A stretch of DNA of 64,000 nt, taken from assembly GCA_012295225.1 (NCBI GenBank), contig WMKK01000012.1, positions 62,001 to 126,000 of the forward strand, in the 5' to 3' direction. The translations under genes and the position numbers were made by a program. The notes under the pieces were generated by a model. The model searched no databases and had not been told where the DNA came from. It saw only the letters and a program-made list of their open reading frames with translations. Positions 28,135 through 36,642 of the stretch are shown in pieces. The number at the start of each line of letters is the position of its first letter. The first letter of the stretch is position 1. The stretch comes from Ostreococcus mediterraneus (taxonomy: Eukaryota; Chlorophyta; Mamiellophyceae; Mamiellales; Bathycoccaceae).

Positions 28135-29745
28135 ATGGGACGGAAATCTCGTTCGAGCAGCGGTGGCGGCGGCCCCGGTGGCCCCGGCGCGGTGACGGAC
28201 GCGCCGGACGCGCCGCGATCGACCGCGGACGACGGCGAGGCGCCGATTACGGCGGCGACGGCGGCGACGGCGCGCGATTATGGTGTGATGGCAACAGAAT
28301 CTTCATCAACTTTGACGCGCGTTGAGGCGCTCGAACGCGTGCGCGAGCTCGAAGCCAAGCTCAAGGGTGCGATAAAGAAAGGGAAAACTATTCAGCGCGA
28401 GCTCGAGACGCGCGAGAGAGAGCTTGAGGCGGCGCGTAAGGCGAGCGAGACGTCGTCAGCGTCGACGGGCGACGTCGGAACGCGAGCGCTCAAAGCGCTC
28501 GAGACGAAGCTCGCGGTGCAGAGTGCGGAGTGCGAGGCGTACAAGGCGGAGAATGAAAGCTTGCGAGAGAAGCTCGAGGCGCTTGCGGATGGCGACGACG
28601 AAGACGAGGAGAATGAGGAGGGTGGCGACGGTGGAGAGGCGACGAAGAAGACGCGCGCGGCGCTCGCCGAACGTACAGAGGAAAACGCCAAGCTTCGACG
28701 AGAGTTGAATGCGTTGCGCGCAGAGTTATCCAGCGTGATTGCGGCGACTAATGCCGAGCGTGCGGCGGCGGAAAATGCGAGGCGTGCGGCGGAGGTTGAA
28801 AAAGAGGCGGCGGCGACGGCGCGCGCCAACGCCGAGCACAGCTCCATGGAAAGCGCCCACGCCGTCGCCAAAGCCGATGGACGCGTGAGCACGCTTGAGG
28901 GCGAGATAGAACGTTTGAGCGAAGCCAACGTTCGCGCCGAAAGTCGATTGGCACATTTAAATGAAACTTTTGCATCGAAGCGGGACGAGTACGAGGCAAA
29001 AATCCTGACGCTTGAGCGCAGCGCCGAGCGGGGCGACGGCCTCGAACGCGCCGATACGCAGCGCTACGAAATAGAATTAAGCGCCACGCGTGAGGCTTTA
29101 CGCGAGGCGAACGCCGAAGTGGCGCGTTTGAAGATGTCTGACGCCACAGAAAGCGCGCTCGCCGCGCGCGCGTCTGAATCGGTGTGGAAGGAACGCGCTC
29201 AAGCCGCCATGGCGGCTGCCGCAGCCGCGAAAGAGGCGTACGAACAAGAGTTTACCAATCGCCGCATGCAAAGTATTGACGGTGAGCAAGCATCTGTATC
29301 GAGCGCAAGCGACGTCTTGGCGGCCGAACGTCGAGCCAAGGATGCAGAAACAGCGCTTGCAGAATCGCGCGCCGAACTCGCCAAGCTCGCCGAACGCGTC
29401 CACGGCGACGTCGGCTCAAACACCTCTTTGATCAGCCAAGACGCGTCTCTCGCGTCACTTTCACGCAGACTCGCCGAATCCGAAGCCCTGGTTCTCAAGA
29501 AAAATGCCGAAATCGCATCGCTCACTCGAAGGTTCACCGACTTGGCGTGGCGCGCCTCCATGTCGCCGCCAGACGCCGACGCCGCCACATCATCCAAAGC
29601 CGACGCCGCGCCCTTACTCCTCCCAGCCGTGCGACGACAGAATAAGTACCGCGACATGGTCGTCAAGCACAGGAGATTCATTATCGGTGGCTATCTCACG
29701 CTGTTACACCTCTTAGCGTACGATTATCTGGCGCTCGTGTACTAG
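28135..29745 (+). CDS. Golgin-like tail-anchored coiled-coil protein
   Basis: A 536-residue protein that is almost wholly coiled coil from about residue 60 to 480 (long Glu/Ala/Arg/Lys heptads such as VRELEAKLKGAIKKGKTIQR). It ends in a basic segment (RRQNKYRDMVVKHRR) and one C-terminal hydrophobic helix, FIIGGYLTLLHLLAYDYLAL. That layout matches tail-anchored golgins of the golgin-84/CASP type, whose C-terminus sits in the Golgi membrane. Sequence identity outside the helix is too low-complexity to name an ortholog. The ATG at 28135 is 12 bp from the divergent RING-RAWUL ATG; the ATG at 28288, just before the coiled coil, is an alternative. Confidence 0.75.
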   Translation: MGRKSRSSSGGGGPGGPGAVTDAPDAPRSTADDGEAPITAATAATARDYGVMATESSSTLTRVEALERVRELEAKLKGAIKKGKTIQRELETRERELEAARKASETSSASTGDVGTRALKALETKLAVQSAECEAYKAENESLREKLEALADGDDEDEENEEGGDGGEATKKTRAALAERTEENAKLRRELNALRAELSSVIAATNAERAAAENARRAAEVEKEAAATARANAEHSSMESAHAVAKADGRVSTLEGEIERLSEANVRAESRLAHLNETFASKRDEYEAKILTLERSAERGDGLERADTQRYEIELSATREALREANAEVARLKMSDATESALAARASESVWKERAQAAMAAAAAAKEAYEQEFTNRRMQSIDGEQASVSSASDVLAAERRAKDAETALAESRAELAKLAERVHGDVGSNTSLISQDASLASLSRRLAESEALVLKKNAEIASLTRRFTDLAWRASMSPPDADAATSSKADAAPLLLPAVRRQNKYRDMVVKHRRFIIGGYLTLLHLLAYDYLALVY

Positions 29746-29966
29746 AACTTCCCGACGACGGACCGAAACCGTCGCCGCACGCAATTGCGAGATAGGGAGC
29801 GACGCCACGGTTGCGTATGCTCACGTAATATTAACAAGGATTTCACGCCGCAGATCAACGTTTCAAGTTTCACACGCATCGTCGTCGTCATCATCATCAC
29901 TCGACGCGCGGTTGGATGGAGGGGTACAAAGACTCTGGCGCGCGAAGAGACACTTCACACTTGGCC

Positions 29967-30665
29967 ATGCCTAAACCACTCGCTGACGTGCGAGCGCACG
30001 TGAGCGTGACGCTCAACGACGGCATTGATTCATCCGCGCCATTCATCGCCAAGCTCAAGCGCTTGGGCGCGCGCGCGTCCGCGAGGTTCCGCGATGATGG
30101 GTGCACGCACCTGGTGTGGCGAGGCGACGCCTCCACGCTCGCGCGCACCGTCGCGCGCTATCGCGACGCCAAGGCAAAAGACGTGGCCGTGGTGAGCCCA
30201 TTGTGGATTACCGCGTGCGAACGCGCCGGGACGAAGGTGGACATCGCGTCGTACGTCGTGCGAGTGGCGAGCGCGACGCCGAGCGCCGCGTCAAAGTTTT
30301 CACGCGTCGCGACGCCGCCGACGGCGACGACGACCGCGGCGGCAGTGAAACTCGGGAAACGTCCGCGCGAGGTTGAAGTCGTGGATATTGAGCGCTATTC
30401 CAGCGCGTCGCGGTTGGAGCTCGAGGCGATGGCGGCGATTGCGGCGACGGTTTCGACGACGACGCAGCATAGACAAACGTGGGCAGACGTCGCGGGACGC
30501 GAGCCAAAGCGTCAGAAACCGGCGGGTGATTCCGCCACGGCTGACGACGACGCGAAAAACGACGCGAAAAACGACGCGACAAAGGAAAACGCCGCACCCG
30601 AGGCGCGCGCGCCGACGACAAAAACGTGGGCAGCCGTGGTCGCGGCGAAAGCCGACGCGGCGTAA
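29967..30665 (+). CDS. BRCT-domain protein
   Basis: A 232-residue protein with one BRCT domain at about residues 5-90: VRAHVSVTLNDGI, FIAKLKRLGARASARFRDDG, CTHLVWRGD, VAVVSPLWITACERAGTKVD and the closing SYVVR. The Thr-His-Leu-Val strand and the Trp of SPLWI are the family hallmarks. The remainder is Ala/Thr/Lys-rich and charged, without a second BRCT. The best family likeness is to microcephalin-type N-terminal BRCTs; a role in DNA damage response is inference. The stop at 30663-30665 is followed in the same frame, 9 nt later, by the ATG of the next gene. Confidence 0.82.
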   Translation: MPKPLADVRAHVSVTLNDGIDSSAPFIAKLKRLGARASARFRDDGCTHLVWRGDASTLARTVARYRDAKAKDVAVVSPLWITACERAGTKVDIASYVVRVASATPSAASKFSRVATPPTATTTAAAVKLGKRPREVEVVDIERYSSASRLELEAMAAIAATVSTTTQHRQTWADVAGREPKRQKPAGDSATADDDAKNDAKNDATKENAAPEARAPTTKTWAAVVAAKADAA

Positions 30666-30674
30666 ACGCGGGAC

Positions 30675-32090
30675 ATGTTCCGCTGCGCGCGGTGCGGCGA
30701 AGAATCGAGCAGTCGCAACGCGTTATTTCGACACTTGCGCGCATCGCCGTGCGGCGTCGACGCGGGCGTCGCAGCGCCCGACACGGGCTCGAGCGTGGCG
30801 AAGAGCGCTTTGGCGTTTGCGTTTGACGCGGCGCGCCGAGACGGGTGCGCGAACACCAACTTTGCGCACGCCGAGCGCGCGGCGCGACCGCGGGACGGAC
30901 CGCGCGGTCGCGATAAAAGGGTGCATGATTTGGAGTTGTCGAAAGAAGAGTGCCGCGCGCTGAATGAGCGTCGGCGCGAGCGTGCGGCGAAGAGAAAGTC
31001 TCAGCAGCCGCCGGCGCCGAGGACAGCCGAGGACAAGGCGCGAGAGATTTGGGTTGGCGGTCTCGTTGGAAGAGCGTCGACGATGAAGGGATTTAAAGAG
31101 GCGTTGTGGCGGGCGATGCCTCGAGGATGTGCGGCAGCGCCACCTCAGGCGCGTTTCTTGAAACAGAGAGGGTATAAAGACAACGGGCGATGGGTGGCGT
31201 ACGGATTTGCAGTGTGTCGCGATGCGAACGAGGCGAACACGTTACGCGTCGCCATGGATGGAGCCACCGTCGTCGTTGGGGGCGAAGCGATCGTGTTAAA
31301 GGTGTCGCCGGCGACGTATACTGAGCCAAAGCTGAAACAAAGTGGTGGCGTCGATGACGCCGCCTCGCGAGGAGCGAAGGCAAAGATTTTTCATCCGGGT
31401 GAGCATCCGAACCCGCGAGACGTGTTACTCGCGTGGCACACGATAGACATCGAGGCGCGCGCGCAATCTAGAGGCATTTCCATGGATGAGCTCATCGCCG
31501 AGGCTGTACGGTGCGAGCATGAATACATTGAACTCGAAGGCGTACGCGTGAGCGAATCATCCACCAAGACGCTTGGAGACGCATTACTAGCGACGCGATG
31601 GCCAGGACAGTCCCACCGCGCGGGCGTAAAAAGTGAACGCTATCTCGTATTGAAGCGCGACATTCGTGGAAGCAACGACGTGTACGCGTCGCTGAAGCTC
31701 GCGTGCGAAGCCGTGTTAGCGGAGGTTGACGCCGACTTTCCCTACGACTCACTCGCCATCACGAAGAACTTTATAAGCTCACCGCATTTAGACATAGAGG
31801 ATAAAAGTTACCAATTTGCTATGGCGTTTGGCGACTTTGCCGACGGCGGAGAGTTGTGCGTCGAAGCGCGAGACGGCACAAAGCGCTGGATGATTAATAC
31901 ACGAGAGCGGCTCGCGCGATTTGATGGGCGCTCAGTGCATTGGGTGCGAGGATACACAGGTACTCGATACAGTGTCGTGTGGTACGTCAACCGTAAGACG
32001 AAATTTACGCCGCAGAAGTTTGACGTTGATGAAAGTTTCGTCGACGATTGTGTTGTTCACGAAGCGCCGAAATGTTGCTGCGTACAGTGA
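30675..32090 (+). CDS. Zinc-finger, RRM-like and 2-oxoglutarate/Fe(II) dioxygenase protein
   Basis: A 471-residue three-part protein. Residues 1-28 resemble a zinc finger (FRCARCGEE, LFRHLRASPCG). Residues about 120-215 resemble an RRM (EIWVGGLVG, then VAYGFAVCRDANEANTLRVA, AIVLKVSP). The C-terminal third is a 2OG-Fe(II) oxygenase: the HxD metal pair in SSPHLDIEDK (about 370), the strand GDFADGGELCVE, the distal His in DGRSVHWVRG (about 421) and the 2OG-binding Arg in TRYSVVWYV. RNA or nucleic-acid binding plus oxygenase suggests nucleic-acid demethylation or a hydroxylase acting on an RNP; that is inference. It lies in the same frame as and 9 nt after the BRCT gene. Confidence 0.75.
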   Translation: MFRCARCGEESSSRNALFRHLRASPCGVDAGVAAPDTGSSVAKSALAFAFDAARRDGCANTNFAHAERAARPRDGPRGRDKRVHDLELSKEECRALNERRRERAAKRKSQQPPAPRTAEDKAREIWVGGLVGRASTMKGFKEALWRAMPRGCAAAPPQARFLKQRGYKDNGRWVAYGFAVCRDANEANTLRVAMDGATVVVGGEAIVLKVSPATYTEPKLKQSGGVDDAASRGAKAKIFHPGEHPNPRDVLLAWHTIDIEARAQSRGISMDELIAEAVRCEHEYIELEGVRVSESSTKTLGDALLATRWPGQSHRAGVKSERYLVLKRDIRGSNDVYASLKLACEAVLAEVDADFPYDSLAITKNFISSPHLDIEDKSYQFAMAFGDFADGGELCVEARDGTKRWMINTRERLARFDGRSVHWVRGYTGTRYSVVWYVNRKTKFTPQKFDVDESFVDDCVVHEAPKCCCVQ

Positions 32091-32179
32091 CGCAAAGCGC
32101 CTTGTGCTATAGATGTCTGTAATACAAGTACCGGTAGAGAAGAGTTAAATCTAGGCTATATCGACGCGATGAGGCACTA

Positions 32180-34060
32180 TCAATCGCTCTCGTCCCAATC
32201 TTTCATCCAATCCTTCTTTTTTGACTTTGAAGCGCTGCTTCCAGACTTCTCTTTGTCTTTTTTAGATTTCTTCTCCTTTTTAGACTTGTCCTTTTTACTA
32301 GATTTCTTCTCGCTTCCCGAGTCGGCTAGCTTTAAAGCGCCACCGCTCGTGCTCGGACTAATACTGGCCGTGCGTGCAAGCGCTAATCCAAGAGGATCTT
32401 CGACTTTCTCGTATTCATCCTTGCTCGCTGAAGTTCCGTTAAACGCCGCGGCGAGACGCTCGGGATCGAGATCGTCGCGCGGTGGTTTCGGTGGTTTCCC
32501 TGCGCTACCATTCTTGGTTTTATCTTTTGACGCACCAAAAAACGGGTCGTCCTTGCTAATTTGACGAATGAAATGTACGGGCTCGTCGTCATCTTCGTCC
32601 ACGACTTCCTCGTCATCTTCGTCGTCCCATCCATCCATCTTGACGCTCACACCTCTATCGTCGTCGTCGTCGTCGACGAATCCATCCGCATCGGCGTCAT
32701 CGCCATCCTCGCCATCGCTCAACCAATGGTCATTGCCAGCGCCTTTCTTCTGCACCATGGCTTCAATCGCAGCCTTGTCTTCGTCGGCAATGTCTTTGCC
32801 ACCAAACGCGGCGCGCTCAACGCCGCCTGGGCCGAGATGACTAAACTGCGGCGGCAACGGCGTGGAATCCACCGCTTTGTCATCCTTGGGCACGGGTGAT
32901 GCGCCACCTCCGAGCGATGCGAAATTTCTCAAATTATTTGCCAAATCTTGCGACAGCTCAGCCGGTGTTTTCGACGCCACCGTGGCAATTGTTGATGCGG
33001 TGGACTTCAACGCGGCGCCCGCGACAACGAGCGGAATCTCGCCGACAGTCATGTTGCTCAACTTGTTCCAGCTCAGCGAACTTTCATCGGCGGCTTTCTC
33101 ATCAGCTTTCGCAGTCGTAGCCGCGTCTTCCGGTGATGGTTCCTTGCTTTGCTGATCAAGCCCAAGCTTTTGCGTATACGCTTCGTACGACGCGCCCTTG
33201 ACCGCTTCGAGCGCCTCTTGCGCTTGCACGATAGCCGTCGTGTTCAGCGTCAATGCTTGCTCTAACGTCGCACGCTTCAAACACAAAAATGGCACGTGCA
33301 AGAACGTAGACAACGCGCCCAATCCGAAACAATTCAGCAATGAAATCTCCAACACGAAAGGCTTGAATGGTCTGTCGCCAAACTTGTCCTCAACCGCCTC
33401 CTCGGCCTCGTCCCGGGTCACGCCGCGCTTCTCCTCAGGGTAATCACGAAAATTTAACACAAGCGCCGTGGGAATGTGCAAAGGTACTTTTTGCAACTCC
33501 CGCATTGCGTACTCAAAAGTCCATCGCTTGCTCGGATCGACCAACACCACGCACGCGTGCGCTCCGCGATAGACGTCCACCACCGTCGCGTCGAGTGGAA
33601 ACGTATGCTGTCCAGGAGTCGCCGATTGCGCGCTCGCCGCGAGCGTTAAATTCTCTGACACCGCACGCTTCGGCGCACGATCAACGACGTCCCAAACCTC
33701 GAGCGCGACGTTGTCTTCCGGGCAAGACTTGGCGCGCCAACTCACGTGCGCCGTTTTAATCTCCCTCGTCTGCTCGTACTCGGCGATAAAATTCCCACCT
33801 CTCAACCGTCTCAGAAGCGTCGATTTCCCCACACTCATGTCCCCGCGTATGACGAGCTTGAAATTATACGTCGTTCCTTGCCCGTACTTTGCGCGCATAG
33901 TGTTATCCATCTTGGATATCCCTCTCCGACGGTACTCTTCTGCGTTGAGCGCCTCCGCGCCCGCGGTCGAGCTCGCAGCTGTCGACGCACCGTTCGAGCT
34001 CGAAAACGACGGTACGTACTCGGACAGCGTCGTACTCATTTGACTTACGTCATTACCCAT
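32180..34060 (-). CDS. RABL6: Rab-like protein 6 (RABL6/Parf-type GTPase)
   Basis: A 626-residue GTPase-like protein. The N-terminal G domain shows YNFKLVIRGDMSVGKSTLLR (P-loop; human RABL6 has YNMKIVIRGDRNTGKTALW), EVWDVVDRAP, the WTFEYAMRELQKVPLHIPTA segment and LNFRDYPEEKR. FGLGALSTFLHVPFLCLKR and the following TLEQAL match the family. The rest is disordered: an acidic stretch with DDPFFG and a Lys/Ser-rich tail (KKSKKDKEK), as in animal RABL6. RABL6 links to trafficking and cell-cycle control in animals; function here is unknown. It is convergent with the oxygenase gene. Confidence 0.9.
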   Translation of the reverse strand: MGNDVSQMSTTLSEYVPSFSSSNGASTAASSTAGAEALNAEEYRRRGISKMDNTMRAKYGQGTTYNFKLVIRGDMSVGKSTLLRRLRGGNFIAEYEQTREIKTAHVSWRAKSCPEDNVALEVWDVVDRAPKRAVSENLTLAASAQSATPGQHTFPLDATVVDVYRGAHACVVLVDPSKRWTFEYAMRELQKVPLHIPTALVLNFRDYPEEKRGVTRDEAEEAVEDKFGDRPFKPFVLEISLLNCFGLGALSTFLHVPFLCLKRATLEQALTLNTTAIVQAQEALEAVKGASYEAYTQKLGLDQQSKEPSPEDAATTAKADEKAADESSLSWNKLSNMTVGEIPLVVAGAALKSTASTIATVASKTPAELSQDLANNLRNFASLGGGASPVPKDDKAVDSTPLPPQFSHLGPGGVERAAFGGKDIADEDKAAIEAMVQKKGAGNDHWLSDGEDGDDADADGFVDDDDDDRGVSVKMDGWDDEDDEEVVDEDDDEPVHFIRQISKDDPFFGASKDKTKNGSAGKPPKPPRDDLDPERLAAAFNGTSASKDEYEKVEDPLGLALARTASISPSTSGGALKLADSGSEKKSSKKDKSKKEKKSKKDKEKSGSSASKSKKKDWMKDWDESD

Positions 34061-34184
34061 CGCGCTTGAGATTGTTCGCGCGCGCGACGTGGAGTGTGGT
34101 GCGGGGCAAAGATTAATCGCGCTCGAGGATTAATTGCGCGGCTCGCGGCTCGAGCGCGACATTATTCGCGTACAATCTACGCGT

Positions 34185-34989
34185 TTACTTGGCACCTTTC
34201 GCCGCAAAGTCCAGGACATCAAGTTCTGCTTCGAGTCTGCGCGTGTGCGCCTTCGCAGCATCGAGAGCGCGCCGAGTGATGGCTAATTCGTTCGCGCGCT
34301 TGGCGTCCCGAGCGGCGAACGTCCGCATCGTCTGGACGCCGTCTTCGAGCTCGGCTTCGAGTCGCGCGAGTCTTTGTGCGTGCTTGGCGTTCTCTTCATC
34401 TTTTCCGGCGAGAATGGCGCGTATATCCCGCATAGTAGTGTTGCAATGCGCCATTTCGAGGCGAATGGCATCCATGTCGTGCGTGAATGCGGAAAAATGC
34501 GCCTTGTACGTCATGACTTCTCGCTTCAAATGCAACATTCCGGCGGCGGCGGCGTCCGAGGATTCGATCGCGTCCGGCGTCTCAATTGGTCGAATGCGGT
34601 CGCGCAGCAGCGCGTCGACTTCTGCTGTGCGCACATCGAGGCTTTGCTTGAGCTGCTCGAGCTCACCCGCCGCGTGCTCGTGCGCTACCGTCAACTGTCT
34701 CACTGCGGACGACACCACACGTCAGCGTCGGCGTCGGCGGGACGCGAACATCCATGATTCAAATCGTACCTCTATTCTCCAGCGCGCGAATCGTAGCGTC
34801 GCGCTCGGCGATGGCGTTTGATTTTACCACCTCCAGCGCGTCGTATCGCGTCTTGGCTTTGTCGAGCGCGCTCTCGTTTTCTTTCGCGAGACTCTCCCAA
34901 CGCGCGCAGTCAGCTTCGAGCGCGAGACATTTGGACTCTAAACCGTATAGGCGTTTCATCGCATCATCCACGACTGGTGTCGTCGTCAT
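34185..34989 (-). CDS. Coiled-coil protein of unknown function, two exons
   Basis: The coding sequence joins 34989-34770 and 34702-34185 (245 residues). Exon 1 ends GAG-AAT-AGA-G before GTACGA, and exon 2 starts after TCCGCAG; the G completes a Val codon with TG. Splicing links two coiled-coil halves in one frame (KRLYGLESKCLALEADCARW in exon 1; AAGELEQLKQSLDVRTAEVD and HAQRLARLEAELEDG in exon 2). There is no other domain, signal or membrane segment. The frame upstream of 34989 is open to a GTG near 35157 but has no ATG. Possibly a structural or tethering protein; no family recognised. Confidence 0.7.
34703..34769 (-). other. Intron in the coiled-coil gene
   Basis: A 67-bp phase-1 intron with donor GTACGA, branch box GCTGACG and acceptor CCGCAG. 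The branch A is about 19 nt before the acceptor. Removing it joins two coiled-coil frames. Confidence 0.8.
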
Positions 34990-35198
34990 CGCGACAAGTT
35001 GCGCTGGATTATGTCTATATGATTGTTCGTCTACGCGGTGCGCGCGCGAGGCGACGAAAGGTATCGCGTCGATGAATGACGCTCGGCGAACGACGTCGTC
35101 CGCCGGGACTCGTTTCGGCTCAGCCAAAAAATAAACATTACAAACCGTGTACCTCACGAACCGAGTTCGCGCGCTCGAACACGCGCATTCTCATCACG

Positions 35199-35229
<31 letters not shown>

Positions 35230-35242
35230 TCGTCGCGCGAGC

Positions 35243-35548
35243 TCACTTCCCAGTGAGCTTCTTCGCCAACAACGGGTTCGCGCTCGCAAACTTGGACTCT
35301 CGCTGCTTGGCCCGCATCGCCGCCTTCTTTTTCTCCTCCTCTGCCAACTGCGCTGCGGCGTCGGCGCCACCGGACGCGAGTAAATCCGCTTTTGCCTTTG
35401 CCTTGGCTTCGGCTTTCTCTCGCATCGCCTTTGCGTCGCGTTCGGCGCGTTGCGCGGGCGTTAAATCTTCCTTGTTGCCTTTCGCCTTGGCGGCCGCCTT
35501 CTTATCGCCCTTGGCCTTTGAGATCTCTCGGCTCAATCCGCGCGCCAT
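35243..35548 (-). CDS. SERF/4F5-family small protein
   Basis: A 101-residue, very basic and Lys/Ala-rich protein. It starts MARGLSREISKAKGDKKAAA, matching the 4F5/SERF N-terminal signature (MARGNQRELAR-type), and continues with TPAQRAERDAKAMREKAEAK, followed by a short C-terminal KFASANPLLAKKLTGK. Small SERF-like proteins modulate protein aggregation in animals; the algal role is unknown. The ATG at 35548 gives the family start; the longer frame to 35611 is low complexity. Confidence 0.8.
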   Translation of the reverse strand: MARGLSREISKAKGDKKAAAKAKGNKEDLTPAQRAERDAKAMREKAEAKAKAKADLLASGGADAAAQLAEEEKKKAAMRAKQRESKFASANPLLAKKLTGK

Positions 35549-35639
35549 GACGACGACGACGACGAGGGTAGTGTGTTGTACGTGTACGTTCGCACGCGAG
35601 CGGCGCCGCACGGCGTGAGCGCACGACGCGCGTCACGCA

Positions 35640-35670
35640 ATGATGCTGATGCTGATGCTGATGCTGATGT
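35640..35670. repeat. ATGCTG microsatellite
   Basis: About four to five units of a GATGCT-type hexamer in the 5' region of the TMEM65 gene. If translated in the upstream frame it gives an Asp-Ala run, but the preferred start codon lies downstream. Confidence 0.8.
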
Positions 35671-35725
35671 TCAAGCTATCCACTCGAACGCATCATCATT
35701 CCGCGCCGCGTCGCTGCGACGATCG

Positions 35726-36532
35726 ATGTCCGCCTCGCGCGCGCGCGCGTTCGCGCCGATCGCACGCGCGGCGGCGAGTTCCGCGTCCGCGTCGGCGCCG
35801 CGCGTCGCCGCAGCCGCGGACGCGGCGTGGGCGCACACTGCGCGGTATATTCGCGCAGTTCCTGGACAACGGTTCGCGTCAACGTCGACGTCTGCACACG
35901 CGACGTCGTCGCCTCAGCCGTCGTCGATGACGCCGAACGCGTTGTCGTCGATGGATGTCGCGCACCGCGCGCGCGTCGTGAGCGATGCGCTGGAGGAAGA
36001 TGAGGGACTTCGTCGCGCGGTGCTCGCGCGGCTGGCGCGGGACGGCGGAGCGTTGGATACGGATTTCGATCGCGCGGATGCGAACTCGGACGGGGTGTTA
36101 GATAAGCGTGAGTTTTTAATGGCGCTCGGACGCGACGCGAGTTTGGGTGCGCGTGGGACGTGTGAGAAGGTGTCGTTTCGAGACGCGCGGGCGGTGGCGT
36201 TGAGTCAGTTCGTGCCGTTTATGGGCTTTGGATTGTGCGACAACGCCATCATGATTTGCGCCGGGGAATCCATCGAAACGTCGCTTGGGATTGGATTTGG
36301 GTTGAGTACGATGGCGGCGGCGGGGCTTGGGAACACTATGAGTGATGTCGTGGGCATTGGGTTGTCGTCAAAGATTGAGATGTTTGCGGCTCGATTTGGT
36401 TTCGCGGCGCCGACATTGACAAAGGCGCAAAGTTTGAGTTCGAGCGTGCGCTGGGCAAAGGTGTTCGGTGCGACGAGCGGGGTGACGGTTGGATGCCTAC
36501 TAGGCATGTTCCCGCTCGCGTTTGGGGCTTGA
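35726..36532 (+). CDS. Mitochondrial EF-hand/TMEM65-family protein
   Basis: A 268-residue protein. Residues 1 to about 60 are Arg/Ala/Ser-rich, typical of a mitochondrial presequence (MSASRARAFAPIARAAASSA). An EF-hand follows at about residues 110-130 with the 12-residue loop DANSDGVLDKRE, whose positions 1, 3, 5, 9 and 12 are all proper Ca ligands. The C-terminal part (about 150-265) is TMEM65: FVPFMGFGLCDNAIMICAGE, STMAAAGLGNTMSDVVGIGL and two or three membrane helices. TMEM65 is an inner-membrane protein linked to mitochondrial Na/Ca handling in animals. An upstream in-frame ATG-less region opens at 35573; 35726 is used because it starts the presequence. Confidence 0.85.
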   Translation: MSASRARAFAPIARAAASSASASAPRVAAAADAAWAHTARYIRAVPGQRFASTSTSAHATSSPQPSSMTPNALSSMDVAHRARVVSDALEEDEGLRRAVLARLARDGGALDTDFDRADANSDGVLDKREFLMALGRDASLGARGTCEKVSFRDARAVALSQFVPFMGFGLCDNAIMICAGESIETSLGIGFGLSTMAAAGLGNTMSDVVGIGLSSKIEMFAARFGFAAPTLTKAQSLSSSVRWAKVFGATSGVTVGCLLGMFPLAFGA

Positions 36533-36642
36533 TGCGGCGCATAGTGTCATCATCAGCGGCGGCGCGCTGACGGGATTCCAATAGACTAGAGGGCGAAGAA
36601 AACGTTGTTACAACGCATGAATTCATTCGTATTTACATTCAT

